Assembly: GCA_947502355.1 (NCBI GenBank)
Contig: CANMZP010000011.1
Coordinates: 1-64,000 of the forward strand
Direction of reading: 5' to 3'
DNA: 64,000 nucleotides
From: an uncultured Thalassotalea sp.
GTDB lineage: Bacteria > Pseudomonadota > Gammaproteobacteria > Enterobacterales > Alteromonadaceae
Numbering within the stretch: position 1 is the stretch's first letter; each line of letters begins with the position of its first letter. Shown here one piece after another: positions 40,541-50,002 of the stretch. The position numbers were made by a program, and so were the translations under genes. The notes under the pieces were generated by a model, which made no database searches, was not told the origin of the DNA, and saw only the letters and a program-made list of their open reading frames with translations.

Positions 40541-40578
40541 CTCATTCAGTGCATAGCAAAGGTTATGCATTGAATGAG
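40541..40578. repeat. Long inverted repeat after the micro-ORFs
   Basis: Arms of 15 bp (40541-40555 and 40564-40578; 14 of 15 pair as Watson-Crick, the other as G-U) surround an 8-nt loop. There is no U-run on either strand. It lies between the micro-peptide genes and the convergent small membrane gene, whose last codons it overlaps, so it may be a shared 3'-end structure. Confidence 0.75.
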
Positions 40579-40754
40579 CTTCGATTTACCCCATAAGCCC
40601 TATATAGCTTCATACGCTTTTCTATACAGAACATAGGCCAAACTAACGGCCCAAAGATAAACCCCGCAGTAGCCCATCGTTTAGGCCCCATGCCTGATTT
40701 AAACGCCTGGCAATAAAAGAACACCGCAAACACAACAGCAAGTATCAATAACAT
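40563..40754 (-). CDS. Small inner-membrane protein, 63 aa, function unknown
   Basis: The peptide begins MLLILAVVFAVFFYCQAF, then SGMGPKRWATAGFIFGPLVWPMF, then a basic tail (CIEKRMKLYRAYG). Two hydrophobic segments separated by a PKRW turn are typical of small uncharacterised membrane proteins of Alteromonadales, and I judge it a real gene. No function can be assigned. It is convergent with the micro-ORFs. Confidence 0.6.
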   Translation of the reverse strand: MLLILAVVFAVFFYCQAFKSGMGPKRWATAGFIFGPLVWPMFCIEKRMKLYRAYGVNRSSFNA

Positions 40755-40900
40755 AATGCAAACACCCCACTAAATCTGGTTGCATTATACACAACAGCAG
40801 AATGTGTAAATAGATAAAAACCGTACATATTATAACCAACAAAGTTATCAACTTGTTATTTCGTTAAATACAGCCAAAACTTTCCGCAAGAATTGCCCAC

Positions 40901-40933
40901 AAAAAAAGAGGCAACGTATTGCCTCTTTTGTTT
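40901..40933 (-). terminator. Terminator after fadJ (bidirectional shape)
   Basis: The stem AAAGAGGCAA/TTGCCTCTTT is flanked by A7 on the left and T-rich DNA on the right, 45 bp beyond the fadJ stop. Confidence 0.82.
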
Positions 40934-40977
40934 GCCGCTTGCCGCTTTTCTGGCAAGCTTAAACCTTTTTATTGCCG

Positions 40978-43128
40978 CTAAACGTCATAAGGGCTTAATG
41001 ACTTCTCAGCCAAATCGATTAAAGGTTGGCAAGGTGCGAAGTGTTCACCAAACGATTGTTGATACTTTTGTAAGCGCTCAACAACGTATTTTGCGCCTAG
41101 CTGCTCAAGGTATCTAAATGGGCCACCTAAAAATGGTGGGAAACCAATACCAAATATAGCCCCAATATCACCATCTCTTGGTGAGCGAACAATCCCCTCA
41201 TCCAGACAGCGCATAGCTTCATTTACCATTAACAGCACACAGCGTTCACTAATTTCATCTGCCGATAGTTTTGCACTAGGAGTAACACCAACTAGGCTAT
41301 AGACGCTTTGATCGACTTCCTTACCGTGCTTGCGTTTATCTTTGCCTTCATACAGGTAAAATCCTTTGCTGGTTTTACGCCCTTTGCGATTATCATCAAT
41401 CAGTTTACTAAAGGCATCTGGTGCTTTAAAGCGCTCGCCTAATGCTTCTTCTAGGATTGGGCTGATTTTAGCGCCAATATCAATGCCAACTTCATCAAGC
41501 AACTTAATAGGACCGACAGGGAAACCAAACTTCTCAAGGGCCTTATCAATTACTTCAATAGGCTCACCAGAGAGTAAGATACAAGCGGCTTCATTAACAT
41601 AAGGAGCCAAGATACGGTTTACATAAAAACCTGCCTCATCTTTAACAACGATAGGTGTTTTGCCTTGGCGTTTGGCAAACTCTACCGTAGTAGAGATGGT
41701 TTCATCAGATGTTTTCTCATGCGCAATAATTTCCACCAATGGCATTTTATCCACCGGTGAGAAGTAATGCAGACCAATAACGTTTTCTGGACGTTCTGCC
41801 TTAGCGGCAATCTGGTTTATCGGTAAAGACGATGTATTCGTCGCAAATATGGTATCGGGCTTACAGTTGGCCTCAACATCAGCAACCATTTGCTGCTTTA
41901 ACGACAAGTCTTCAAATACCGCTTCAATGACCATATCAACCGCTTTAAAACCGGAATAATCGGTGGTGCCAGTAATGTTGTTTAGTTGTTGCTGCATTTG
42001 CGACTTTAATAAGAAACGACGTTTAACCTTTTTATTCAGTAAGTCGAAGCTGTACTTAAGCGCATTTGAAATACCCTGATGATTTATGTCTTTAATACGT
42101 ACCGGAGTTTTCGCATTATTCGTGCTGACATACGCAATGCCGCCGCCCATAAGGCCACCGCCTAACACACCAACATGATCAACCTTGGCAGGTTCAACAC
42201 CCTCTACCCCGGTTTGTTTTTTCATTTCAGTGGTTGCGAAGAATATATTTCTTAACTGCTTTGACTCAGGGGTCATAACAAGCTCACCAAAATGAGCGGC
42301 CTCAACCTCAAGCCCTTTCTTCATACCAGAATCAAAACCGGTTTGAATACAGTCGATGATTTTTAATGGCGCCGGATAGTTACCATTGGTTTTTGACATC
42401 ACCGTTTTGGTTGCCTGATCAAACACAATTTTACGACCGATTGCATTCGACTCAAGTAACTGTTCAATCTTGCTGATTTTAGCTTTAGACTTTTTCTTAC
42501 CTGCTAATGCCATTTCTTCGGCTACGTTAAGTAAGATACTCATTGGCACGACATCATTAACTAAGCCAGCTTTTAAAGCCTGTTTAGGCCTTAGCTGCTT
42601 ACCCGTTAGCATCATATCCAATGACTTTTGTAAGCCAACCAGCTTAGGTAGTCTTTGGGTACCGCCACTGCCCGGCAACAAGCCCAATTGAACTTCAGGT
42701 AACCCTAAAACAGTTTTGTTTGAATCGCTACATACGCGCATATGACACGCCATGGCCAATTCCAATCCACCACCTAAACAAGGACCATTAATCGCAGCAA
42801 CAACCGGAATATTGAGCTGTTCAATTTGGCCAAAGATGGCTTGCCCTGCCTGCCCTATTTCACTGGCTTGGTTAGCGGTTGTGCAACCGGCAAGCATGGT
42901 GATATCGGCGCCGGCAATAAACGAGTTGGCCTTACCACTGTAAATAACCAAACCTTTAATGGTGTTGTCTGACGAAATTTCGTTTAAAACGCTGGTTACT
43001 TCACCTATAAATTCCGCTTTCAATACGTTCATGCTTTCATTAGCAACATCAATTTTTAATAAGGCGATGCCATTATCCTGACGTGTTAATGAGAAGCTTG
43101 AGATTGTGTTATCTGTTGAAGTGCTCAT
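40978..43128 (-). CDS. fadJ: Fatty acid oxidation complex alpha subunit FadJ
   Basis: Bifunctional enoyl-CoA hydratase / 3-hydroxyacyl-CoA dehydrogenase. The crotonase half occupies about 1-190 ([15 protein letters not shown] and [18 protein letters not shown]), and the dehydrogenase half begins at about 310 with [15 protein letters not shown], with [16 protein letters not shown] later. The 716-aa size fits FadJ. I use the start at 43128, which overlaps the fadI stop in a TAATG junction with GGAGG just upstream; the longer frame to 43176 would read into fadI. FadIJ form the complex for medium-chain and anaerobic beta-oxidation in E. coli. Confidence 0.95.
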   Translation of the reverse strand: MSTSTDNTISSFSLTRQDNGIALLKIDVANESMNVLKAEFIGEVTSVLNEISSDNTIKGLVIYSGKANSFIAGADITMLAGCTTANQASEIGQAGQAIFGQIEQLNIPVVAAINGPCLGGGLELAMACHMRVCSDSNKTVLGLPEVQLGLLPGSGGTQRLPKLVGLQKSLDMMLTGKQLRPKQALKAGLVNDVVPMSILLNVAEEMALAGKKKSKAKISKIEQLLESNAIGRKIVFDQATKTVMSKTNGNYPAPLKIIDCIQTGFDSGMKKGLEVEAAHFGELVMTPESKQLRNIFFATTEMKKQTGVEGVEPAKVDHVGVLGGGLMGGGIAYVSTNNAKTPVRIKDINHQGISNALKYSFDLLNKKVKRRFLLKSQMQQQLNNITGTTDYSGFKAVDMVIEAVFEDLSLKQQMVADVEANCKPDTIFATNTSSLPINQIAAKAERPENVIGLHYFSPVDKMPLVEIIAHEKTSDETISTTVEFAKRQGKTPIVVKDEAGFYVNRILAPYVNEAACILLSGEPIEVIDKALEKFGFPVGPIKLLDEVGIDIGAKISPILEEALGERFKAPDAFSKLIDDNRKGRKTSKGFYLYEGKDKRKHGKEVDQSVYSLVGVTPSAKLSADEISERCVLLMVNEAMRCLDEGIVRSPRDGDIGAIFGIGFPPFLGGPFRYLEQLGAKYVVERLQKYQQSFGEHFAPCQPLIDLAEKSLSPYDV

Positions 43129-44444
43129 TATTCTACCTCCAAGATCATTGCTGCACCTAAGCCACCAGCGGCACACGCGGTGGTTAAACCAAGCCCTCCA
43201 CCACGGCGTTTTAATTCATTAATGGTTTGCGTGATCAAACGAGCCCCTGTAGCGGCAAATGGATGCCCATAAGCAAGCGAACCACCAAGCACATTAAACT
43301 TATCCATGTCGATTTCACCAATGGCTTTATCAAGGCCTAATTTTTCTTTGGCAAACTTATCGCTGGCAAACATTTTCATGTTGGCTAAAGCTTGTGCAGC
43401 AAACGCTTCGTGCATTTCAATTAAATCTAAATCGGCTAAGGTTAAACCGGCTCTTTGTAGCGCTAACGGGGTTGCATAAGATGGGCCCATTAACATGTCT
43501 TGCCATACATCAATGGCCGTAAAAGCATAAGAGCGGATATAACCAAGAATTTCATAGCCGAGCTCTTTTGCACGACCTTCTCGCATTAACATTACTGCCG
43601 ATGCACCATCGGTTAATGCTGTTGAGTTTGCGGCAGTAACCGTACCGTGCTTTCTATCAAAGACAGGGCGCAGTTTTGCATAGCTTTCAAGCACCGAGTT
43701 ATCACGGAAACAGTTATCTTTATCGACAACTTTTTTAAATGGTTCAACGTGCGAGGTCATGACTTCATTCGCTAAAACACCTGACGCCCAGGTTTTTGTC
43801 GCTAGCGTATGAGAACGATGTGCTAAAGCATCTTGTTCGGCACGGGTAATGCCATAGTTTTTTGCCATTTGCTCAGCGGTTTGCCCCATGGTTAGGTTTG
43901 TTGAGTATTCAGCAACGGCAGGTGGTACAGGTAATAAATCTTTAAAACCAAGCTGTTTAATTAACGCCAGTTTTTGCCCTAACGTTTTGGTTTTCGACAA
44001 ATCCAGTAATGTTTTGGCTAATTTTTTGGAAACCCCAATTGGCGGAACAGACATAGAATCAGCACCACCGGCAATGCCGACATCTATATTGCCTAATAAA
44101 ATAGACTCGGCCACATTAACGGTCGATTGGAAACTTGTTGCACAGGCACGTGACACACTATAAGCGTCAGTGTTGACGCTCATTTGCGTACCAAGGACAA
44201 TTTCACGGGCAATATTCGGGGCTTCAGGCATTTGAACGACTTGACCAAAAACCAATTCCTCAATAATTTTTGGATCAATATCGGCACGAGCAATCATTTC
44301 GTTGACCACCATTTTACCCAAGTCTACGGCGGGTATTGAATGGAAATCGGTTGCCTGTTTCACGAATGGTGTTCGCAGGCCAGCGACTATTGCTACCCTT
44401 TCACCCGTTCGTGTGGTTAAATTTTGTGTTGTTGTCATTTTCAC
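43128..44444 (-). CDS. fadI: Acetyl-CoA acyltransferase FadI (beta-ketothiolase)
   Basis: Thiolase that releases acetyl-CoA at the end of each beta-oxidation round. The acylated cysteine lies in [12 protein letters not shown], the active-site histidine in [17 protein letters not shown], and the second cysteine in [12 protein letters not shown]. Length 438 aa versus 436 in E. coli. It is the first gene of fadIJ, and a FadR-like operator lies about 50 bp ahead of it. Confidence 0.96.
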   Translation of the reverse strand: MKMTTTQNLTTRTGERVAIVAGLRTPFVKQATDFHSIPAVDLGKMVVNEMIARADIDPKIIEELVFGQVVQMPEAPNIAREIVLGTQMSVNTDAYSVSRACATSFQSTVNVAESILLGNIDVGIAGGADSMSVPPIGVSKKLAKTLLDLSKTKTLGQKLALIKQLGFKDLLPVPPAVAEYSTNLTMGQTAEQMAKNYGITRAEQDALAHRSHTLATKTWASGVLANEVMTSHVEPFKKVVDKDNCFRDNSVLESYAKLRPVFDRKHGTVTAANSTALTDGASAVMLMREGRAKELGYEILGYIRSYAFTAIDVWQDMLMGPSYATPLALQRAGLTLADLDLIEMHEAFAAQALANMKMFASDKFAKEKLGLDKAIGEIDMDKFNVLGGSLAYGHPFAATGARLITQTINELKRRGGGLGLTTACAAGGLGAAMILEVE

Positions 44445-44493
44445 TCCCTCATATAACGACCACCATGTAAAAAACCTGTTTTAATTATGTTGC

Positions 44494-44508
44494 AGTGGTC
44501 TGACCTGA
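44494..44508. promoter_or_regulatory. FadR-like operator upstream of fadI
   Basis: The sequence AGTGGTCTGACCTGA contains the palindromic core TGGTCNGACC of the E. coli FadR operator. It lies 50 bp before the fadI start, in the divergent fadI/moxR region. Repression of fadIJ that is lifted by long-chain acyl-CoA would be expected. Inference from motif and target gene. Confidence 0.6.
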
Positions 44509-44658
44509 TCGTTAAATAGATTCTAACCACTATTTTAGGTTTTTAAAAGTATTGATTTCTAATACCATGGACTTATATAAATAGAATAATTAATTGATTT
44601 CGCTAATTTATACCGTTAATAATCGGTATTCGCAGCATAAGACCAGGATTATAGAAAC

Positions 44659-45615
44659 ATGGCTATGGAACAATTCTCTGCATTAAAACAACATTTATCA
44701 GAACAAATCGTCGGACAAAGTGCTTTAGTAGATAACCTACTTATTGCTTTACTAGCCGATGGGCACTTAATTGTTGAAGGTCCTCCAGGGCTGGCCAAAA
44801 CTCGAGCAGTTAACGCATTGGCCGACGGTGTTGAAGCGGACTTTCACCGCATCCAATTTACCCCTGACTTATTACCGGCCGATTTAACCGGTACCGATAT
44901 TTACCGACCAGAAGACGGCACCTTTATATTTCAACATGGTCCGCTATTTCAAAACTTAATCTTAGCGGATGAAATTAACCGTGCACCAGCCAAAGTTCAG
45001 TCTGCTTTATTAGAAGCAATGGCGGAAGGTCAGGTAACGGTAGGTAAGACAACGTATCAATTGCCAGATCTGTTTTTGGTTATGGCGACACAGAACCCAC
45101 TTGAACAAGAAGGGACATACCCATTACCAGAAGCACAGCTTGACCGTTTCTTAATGCATTTGGAAATTGATTACCCGAACGCCGCAGCCGAGTTAGAGAT
45201 ATTACGCTTAAATCGTGGTGAAGCATTAGGTCAAAACAGCAAGCCTGACAGCTTAATCAGCCAAGAAAGCATTTTTGCCGCCCGTAAAGAGGTCCTTGAG
45301 ATTTACCTTGCGCCCGTTTTAGAGCAATACATTGTTGACCTTATTATGGCAACGCGTGATGGTAGCAAATACGATGACCAACTCGGTAAATGGTTAGCTT
45401 ACGGCGCTAGCCCGCGTGCAACCATCGCACTGGATCGCTGTTCTCGTGCCCGCGCTTGGTTAAACGGTCGCGACTTTGTAAGCCCAGAAGACATTCAAGC
45501 GGTATTGCATAACGTATTACGTCATCGCTTAATGGTTACTTACCAAGCCGAAGCGGAAGGCATTACCACCAACAAAATTTTGGATCATATTTTAAGTTTA
45601 GTTGCCGTTGGATAA
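44659..45615 (+). CDS. MoxR-family AAA+ ATPase
   Basis: Chaperone-like ATPase of 318 aa. Walker A is GPPGLAKT at 41-48, Walker B is in LILADEIN, and the sensor region ATQNPLEQEGTYPLPEAQLDRF is the family signature. MoxR proteins act with adjacent VWA-domain proteins in assembling or repairing envelope or metal-containing complexes. It opens a six-gene plus-strand operon with the DUF58 and Bat genes. Confidence 0.93.
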   Translation: MAMEQFSALKQHLSEQIVGQSALVDNLLIALLADGHLIVEGPPGLAKTRAVNALADGVEADFHRIQFTPDLLPADLTGTDIYRPEDGTFIFQHGPLFQNLILADEINRAPAKVQSALLEAMAEGQVTVGKTTYQLPDLFLVMATQNPLEQEGTYPLPEAQLDRFLMHLEIDYPNAAAELEILRLNRGEALGQNSKPDSLISQESIFAARKEVLEIYLAPVLEQYIVDLIMATRDGSKYDDQLGKWLAYGASPRATIALDRCSRARAWLNGRDFVSPEDIQAVLHNVLRHRLMVTYQAEAEGITTNKILDHILSLVAVG

Positions 45616-45620
45616 TCTTT

Positions 45621-46622
45621 ATGTGGTTTAAAAAACAGCGCACACAAGATGTTAATGCCAATGTGGATACCATATTGGCAAGCTTGAACAGCAATGGCAT
45701 CGAATTAGGCATTGATGAGCTCCTACCCTATCAGGGCAAGTCATCGCTGCTTAACCTGGCGCCGAAAAAAGCGATTGAAGGCCACCTGTCGGGAAATTAC
45801 TTAGCGCGCACTAAAGGCCGGGGGATGGAGTTTGACGAAGTGCGTCACTACCAAACCGGTGATGACATTCGTGCCATCGATTGGCGAGTAACGGCGCGCA
45901 CAGGTAAAACCCATACCAAGCTGTTCAAAGAAGAAGTTGAACGTCCTGTGCTTATTGCAACCGACTTGGGTCAGTCGATGTTTTTTGGCTCAAAATTATT
46001 ATTTAAATCCGTGCAGGCCGCGCATATTGCTTCACTTGTTGCATGGCACGCCAAAAAACGCGGCGATAGAATTGGCGGACTGGTCTTTAATGAATTAGAG
46101 CACCAAGAGCTTAAGCCAAGAAGTCGTCAGCAAGGTGTTTTGCATTACCTACATGCGCTAGAAGAATTACACAATCAAGGGTTAAACCACTGGCAAGAAG
46201 AAGCGCCGACCAGTAATCAATATTTTATTGATAACTGCAATCGCTTGCGCCACTTAGCGCGTCCAGGCTCATTAGTGTACCTTATTACCGACGGTACCCA
46301 TTTTGATGAACAAGTCTTATTACCGTTATCGCAGGTAGCCCAACATTGTGAAGTGGTCATTTGCCAAATAAGCGATCCACTAGAGCATAAATTGCCAGAC
46401 AGCCATCATAAAACCTCGGTTTCAATCACGAACGGTTCTTTAAAGCAGCAGCTTTTGTTGGGGGATTTAAAAACCGCCAAAAAATACCAACAACAAGCCA
46501 CCTTATCAGCCCAGTTAAAACAACGTATGTATCAGAAAATCGGCGCCCGTTATATTCATTTTTGTGCGGGCTCAAGTATTGAGCAACAGTTGAAAGCAGG
46601 AGTATCATCTTGGATCAACTAG
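45621..46622 (+). CDS. DUF58 domain-containing protein
   Basis: The 333-aa protein has the DUF58 hallmark GRGMEFDEVRHYQTGDDIRAIDWRVTARTG at about 74-103, followed by a VWA-like fold whose metal site is degenerate (ATDLGQSMF). DUF58 proteins accompany MoxR ATPases. It lies 5 bp after moxR and overlaps the next gene by 13 bp. Confidence 0.9.
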   Translation: MWFKKQRTQDVNANVDTILASLNSNGIELGIDELLPYQGKSSLLNLAPKKAIEGHLSGNYLARTKGRGMEFDEVRHYQTGDDIRAIDWRVTARTGKTHTKLFKEEVERPVLIATDLGQSMFFGSKLLFKSVQAAHIASLVAWHAKKRGDRIGGLVFNELEHQELKPRSRQQGVLHYLHALEELHNQGLNHWQEEAPTSNQYFIDNCNRLRHLARPGSLVYLITDGTHFDEQVLLPLSQVAQHCEVVICQISDPLEHKLPDSHHKTSVSITNGSLKQQLLLGDLKTAKKYQQQATLSAQLKQRMYQKIGARYIHFCAGSSIEQQLKAGVSSWIN

Positions 46623-47110
46623 CGCAACTCAAAGACATTCATTTACCAGAGCAAGTTCACCAATGGCCTATTGCGATAGGTTGGTGGATCCTTTTGCTTG
46701 TACTTATTGCCATTATCACTGTTGCCATAAAGCACTTTCTTATGCAACGTCGCTTAACCAACGTAAAACGACAAGCAATTAAGCAACTGCAAGCGCAAGA
46801 TGAGTTAACCACAGAGCAATGCGTATCCATTTTAAAGTGGGCTAGCATACATTACTTCTCTCGTCAGGACATTGCAGCACTGCATGGCAGTGAACTGGCT
46901 AACTTTTTAGCAAGTAAACTAGATGAGCAATACAGGGCCGAATTCATTAAAGGTGTCGAAGAAGCTTTTAACCAATATTATCGCCATTTCAGTATTGATA
47001 TTTACGCCAAAGACGTTCAACAAGCGACCTTGTTATGGTTCCAAAAAGCCAGCCTTTATGGCAAAGGCGCATTACCAACAACAGAAACTCAGGAGGCAAA
47101 CCATGATTAG
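46610..47110 (+). CDS. DUF4381 domain-containing membrane protein
   Basis: A 166-aa protein with one transmembrane helix (about 25-45, WWILLLVLIAIITVAI) and a cytoplasmic helical domain. DUF4381 proteins are standard in gammaproteobacterial MoxR/Bat operons. The start is TTG at 46610, inside the DUF58 gene, with AGGAG 8 bp upstream. It overlaps the next gene by 8 bp, indicating translational coupling. Confidence 0.86.
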   Translation: MDQLAQLKDIHLPEQVHQWPIAIGWWILLLVLIAIITVAIKHFLMQRRLTNVKRQAIKQLQAQDELTTEQCVSILKWASIHYFSRQDIAALHGSELANFLASKLDEQYRAEFIKGVEEAFNQYYRHFSIDIYAKDVQQATLLWFQKASLYGKGALPTTETQEANHD

Positions 47111-48119
47111 TGTTGCCTGGCCTTGGATCTTTGTGGTTCTGCCACTACCTATATTGGTGTATTTCTTATCGCCCAAAAAACAGCTCACTTCAGCGGCGTT
47201 AAAAGTACCGGTGTTATTGCCAGGTATTAACTCCAAAGCAACAGCGGCTGGAGAGCAACGCATTCCAATTTGGTTTGTTGCCATTATCTGGTGCCTACTC
47301 GTACTAGCGGCAAGTCGCCCACAATGGTTAGGCGATGTTATTGAGATCCCGTCCAAAGGGCGTGAAATGATGATAGCCGTCGATCTTTCTGGCAGTATGC
47401 GCATTGAAGATATGCAATTAAATGGAAACCAAGTTGACCGTTTAACCATGTTAAAACAATTATTGGGCGAGTTTATAGAACGCCGTCAAGGCGATCGTCT
47501 TGGTTTAATCCTATTTGGTGACGATGCCTATATGCAAGCACCGATGACCTTTGATAGAAAAACCGTTCAACAGATGTTAGATGAATCGGTTATCGGTTTA
47601 GTCGGCCAAAAGACTGCAATTGGTGATGCCATGGCGCTTGCGGTAAAACGCTTCGTTAATAAAAAAGAATCAAATCGAGTATTATTATTGGTTACCGATG
47701 GGCAGAACACCTCGGGTAAAATAAGCCCAGATCAGGCCTTGGAATTGGCGGTAGCAAAAGACGTAACCATTTACACCATAGGCATTGGTGCCGATGTGAT
47801 GATGGAACGCTCACTATTTGGTACCCGTAAAGTAAACCCATCGCGCGATCTCGATGAAGCGATGCTGAGTAAAATCGCCAAGCAAACCAAAGGCAGCTAC
47901 TTTAGGGCCAAAGATGGTGAGTCGATGAGCAAAATTTATCAGTTACTTGACCAACTTGAACCCGTTGAGCAAGACCAACAGCAAATGCGCCCTCTTACCG
48001 CATTATTTTATTACCCGTTGGCATTGGCCTTTATATTGATTTTCGTGCAAATGTATTTAGTCCAATACACCCAATTTAACTTTACGTCAAAATCATTTGC
48101 TAAAAAAGGAGCCAAATAA
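47103..48119 (+). CDS. VWA domain membrane protein (BatA-like)
   Basis: The von Willebrand factor A domain (about 85-285) carries an intact MIDAS metal site, DLSGS, with the later Thr and Asp (VTDG). Hydrophobic segments flank it at about 5-22, 57-75 and 300-320, the BatA layout. I choose the start at 47103 because GGAGG precedes it; a longer frame to 46923 would run inside the DUF4381 gene. The length of 338 aa is normal. It is coupled to the next VWA gene by a TAATG overlap. Confidence 0.92.
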   Translation: MISVAWPWIFVVLPLPILVYFLSPKKQLTSAALKVPVLLPGINSKATAAGEQRIPIWFVAIIWCLLVLAASRPQWLGDVIEIPSKGREMMIAVDLSGSMRIEDMQLNGNQVDRLTMLKQLLGEFIERRQGDRLGLILFGDDAYMQAPMTFDRKTVQQMLDESVIGLVGQKTAIGDAMALAVKRFVNKKESNRVLLLVTDGQNTSGKISPDQALELAVAKDVTIYTIGIGADVMMERSLFGTRKVNPSRDLDEAMLSKIAKQTKGSYFRAKDGESMSKIYQLLDQLEPVEQDQQQMRPLTALFYYPLALAFILIFVQMYLVQYTQFNFTSKSFAKKGAK

Positions 48120-50002
48120 TGGAAGACTTTCATTTTATTCGCCCTTTATGGCTACTGGGTTTTATCGCCTTAATATTGCTTATTCGTGAGCTAAAGAAAA
48201 TTCGTGTAGCGAGCTCTGCTTGGCACAAGGTGATCCCTAAACACTTAACCACCATGCTATTAAGCAATGATGAAAACAAAAAGCCAATCTCATTATTGCT
48301 CCCCACTCTAATTGGTAGTTTGATGATAATCGCGTTGGCCGGCCCGACCTGGAAAAAAATACCGCAACCGGTATTTGAAGTTGAGCGTGGCTCCATTGTG
48401 GTGATGGATATGTCTTTCTCGATGCTATCGACCGATATAAAGCCAAATCGCTTAACCCGCGCCCGATTTAAAGCCATGGACTTAATCGATCAAATAAATG
48501 AAGGTGAAATGGGCTTAATTGCTTATGCTGGCGATGCCTTTGTGATCAGCCCATTAACGGCTGACATCAATAACCTGAAACTATTACTGCCGTCATTATC
48601 ACCCGATATTATGCCGGAGCTAGGCTCAAACCCATTACCTGCAATATACCTTGCTAATGAAATGCTACTCAATGCCGGTCATATTGAAGGCGATATTTAC
48701 TGGATCACCGACGGGGTTACCTCGGATGAGTTGCAAGACCTGCAAGAGGTGGTCAGTGAATTTAACCATAGAGTAAATATTCTTGGTGTAGGGACTGCCG
48801 AAGGCGCTCCAATTACCTTAGCCAATGGTGAGTTAATGAAGGACCGTAGTGGTAATATTGTCATTCCTAAATTAGAGAATGGCCTGCTACAAGGTATTTC
48901 ACAACGATCTACCGGTTTGTATCGAGATATCAGCAATGACGACAGTGACATTGTTGCCCTAGCCCAACCACCATTAGCGAAAGCCAAAGAAATGCAGGAG
49001 CAAGAAGACAATATGGGTGATCAATGGCATGAGATGGGCCCTTATTTGGTGATTTTCATGTTGCCTTTGGTGTTGGTGTACTTTAGAAAAGGCGTCTTGT
49101 TTTCAACCATGTTGTTTGCCACCTTTTTAACAAGCAGCTTATTGCCTAAGCCTGCGCACGCCAGTTTATGGGATGATTTATGGAGCACCCAAAATCAACA
49201 AGCCAGTAAGAAGTTTGACGCTGAGCAATACAAAGAAGCGGCGGAACAATTTAATGAGAAAGGTTGGAAAGCAAGCAGTTACTATCGCGCTGGAGACTAT
49301 GAGAGCGCACTTAAAGAATATCAAAAAGTAGAAGGCATTGATTCAACGTACAATCAGGCCAACGCTTTAGCTCACCTTGGAAAGTTGGATGAAGCGATTG
49401 AACACTACCAAAAAGTGCTAGATGAAAACCCTGCTCATGAAGATGCAAAGGCCAATAAAGCGTTGCTTGAGCAAATGCAGCAAGACCAGCAAAATCAAGA
49501 CCAGCAAAATCAAGACCAGCAAAATCAAGACCAGCAGAATCAAGATCAGCAGAATCAAGACCAGCAGAATCAAGATCAGCAAAATCAAGATCAGCAGAAT
49601 CAAGATCAGCAAAATCAAGATCAGCAAAACCAAGACCAGCAGAATCAAGACCAGCAGAATCAAGACCAGCAGAATCAAGACCAGCAGGAACAAGACCAGC
49701 AGGAACAAGACCAGCAGAATCAAGACCAGCAGAATCAAGACCAGCAGAATCAAGAGCAGCAAGAACAACAGCAGCAGAATCTAGATCAGCAGGAACAAGA
49801 GCCGCAGGAACAACAGCAGCAGCAAGAGGCCGCGATGAGCGAAGCCGAACGCGCCAAAAATAACGAAGAAAACCAAAAACACGAGCAATTATTAAGACGT
49901 GTTACTGACGATCCACAATTATTGTTACGCAATAAAATGAAACTGGAATACCAAAAACGTCGTCAAAATCGCAGCAGTATTGGAGTAAAAGAAAAGTGGT
50001 AA
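48119..50002 (+). CDS. VWA and TPR protein with Gln/Asn/Asp-rich repeat tract (BatB/BatC fusion type)
   Basis: A 627-aa protein combining BatB- and BatC-like parts. Membrane helices lie at about 8-22, 58-75 and 305-345. The VWA domain (about 85-290) has the MIDAS motif DMSFS. TPR repeats follow at about 375-450 (YRAGDYESALKEYQKV, ALAHLGKLDEAIEHYQKVL). Then comes a low-complexity tract (about 455-572) dominated by QDQQN units, and a basic C-terminus. The tract is encoded by an 18-unit 15-bp repeat and is likely disordered. Long frames in the other reading phases here are repeat artefacts. Confidence 0.9.
   Translation: MEDFHFIRPLWLLGFIALILLIRELKKIRVASSAWHKVIPKHLTTMLLSNDENKKPISLLLPTLIGSLMIIALAGPTWKKIPQPVFEVERGSIVVMDMSFSMLSTDIKPNRLTRARFKAMDLIDQINEGEMGLIAYAGDAFVISPLTADINNLKLLLPSLSPDIMPELGSNPLPAIYLANEMLLNAGHIEGDIYWITDGVTSDELQDLQEVVSEFNHRVNILGVGTAEGAPITLANGELMKDRSGNIVIPKLENGLLQGISQRSTGLYRDISNDDSDIVALAQPPLAKAKEMQEQEDNMGDQWHEMGPYLVIFMLPLVLVYFRKGVLFSTMLFATFLTSSLLPKPAHASLWDDLWSTQNQQASKKFDAEQYKEAAEQFNEKGWKASSYYRAGDYESALKEYQKVEGIDSTYNQANALAHLGKLDEAIEHYQKVLDENPAHEDAKANKALLEQMQQDQQNQDQQNQDQQNQDQQNQDQQNQDQQNQDQQNQDQQNQDQQNQDQQNQDQQNQDQQNQDQQNQDQQEQDQQEQDQQNQDQQNQDQQNQEQQEQQQQNLDQQEQEPQEQQQQQEAAMSEAERAKNNEENQKHEQLLRRVTDDPQLLLRNKMKLEYQKRRQNRSSIGVKEKW
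49481..49750. repeat. 18-unit, 15-bp in-frame minisatellite (QDQQN)
   Basis: The unit CAAGACCAGCAGAAT recurs 18 times without gaps, with mostly silent changes (gac/gat, cag/caa); units 14 and 15 encode QDQQE. A degenerate Q/E-rich tail continues to about 49830. The unit size keeps the frame, so slippage would change length only. Confidence 0.95.

Noticed and set aside
43129-43176. 16-residue N-terminal extension of FadJ
   Set aside because: It reads through the fadI coding end; the TAATG junction with GGAGG supports 43128.
46923-47102. N-terminal extension of the BatA-like protein
   Set aside because: It would lie entirely inside the DUF4381 gene; the start at 47103 has a strong GGAGG site and begins the membrane segment.
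49481-49750. CRISPR-like regular repeat
   Set aside because: Units are contiguous, lack spacers, are in frame within a gene, and no cas genes are present. The same applies to 39954-40278.
49418-49784. Leu/Ile/Val-rich (minus) and Lys/Ile/Ser-rich (plus) frames of 116-120 aa
   Set aside because: They are other-phase readings of the 15-bp minisatellite inside the VWA/TPR gene.
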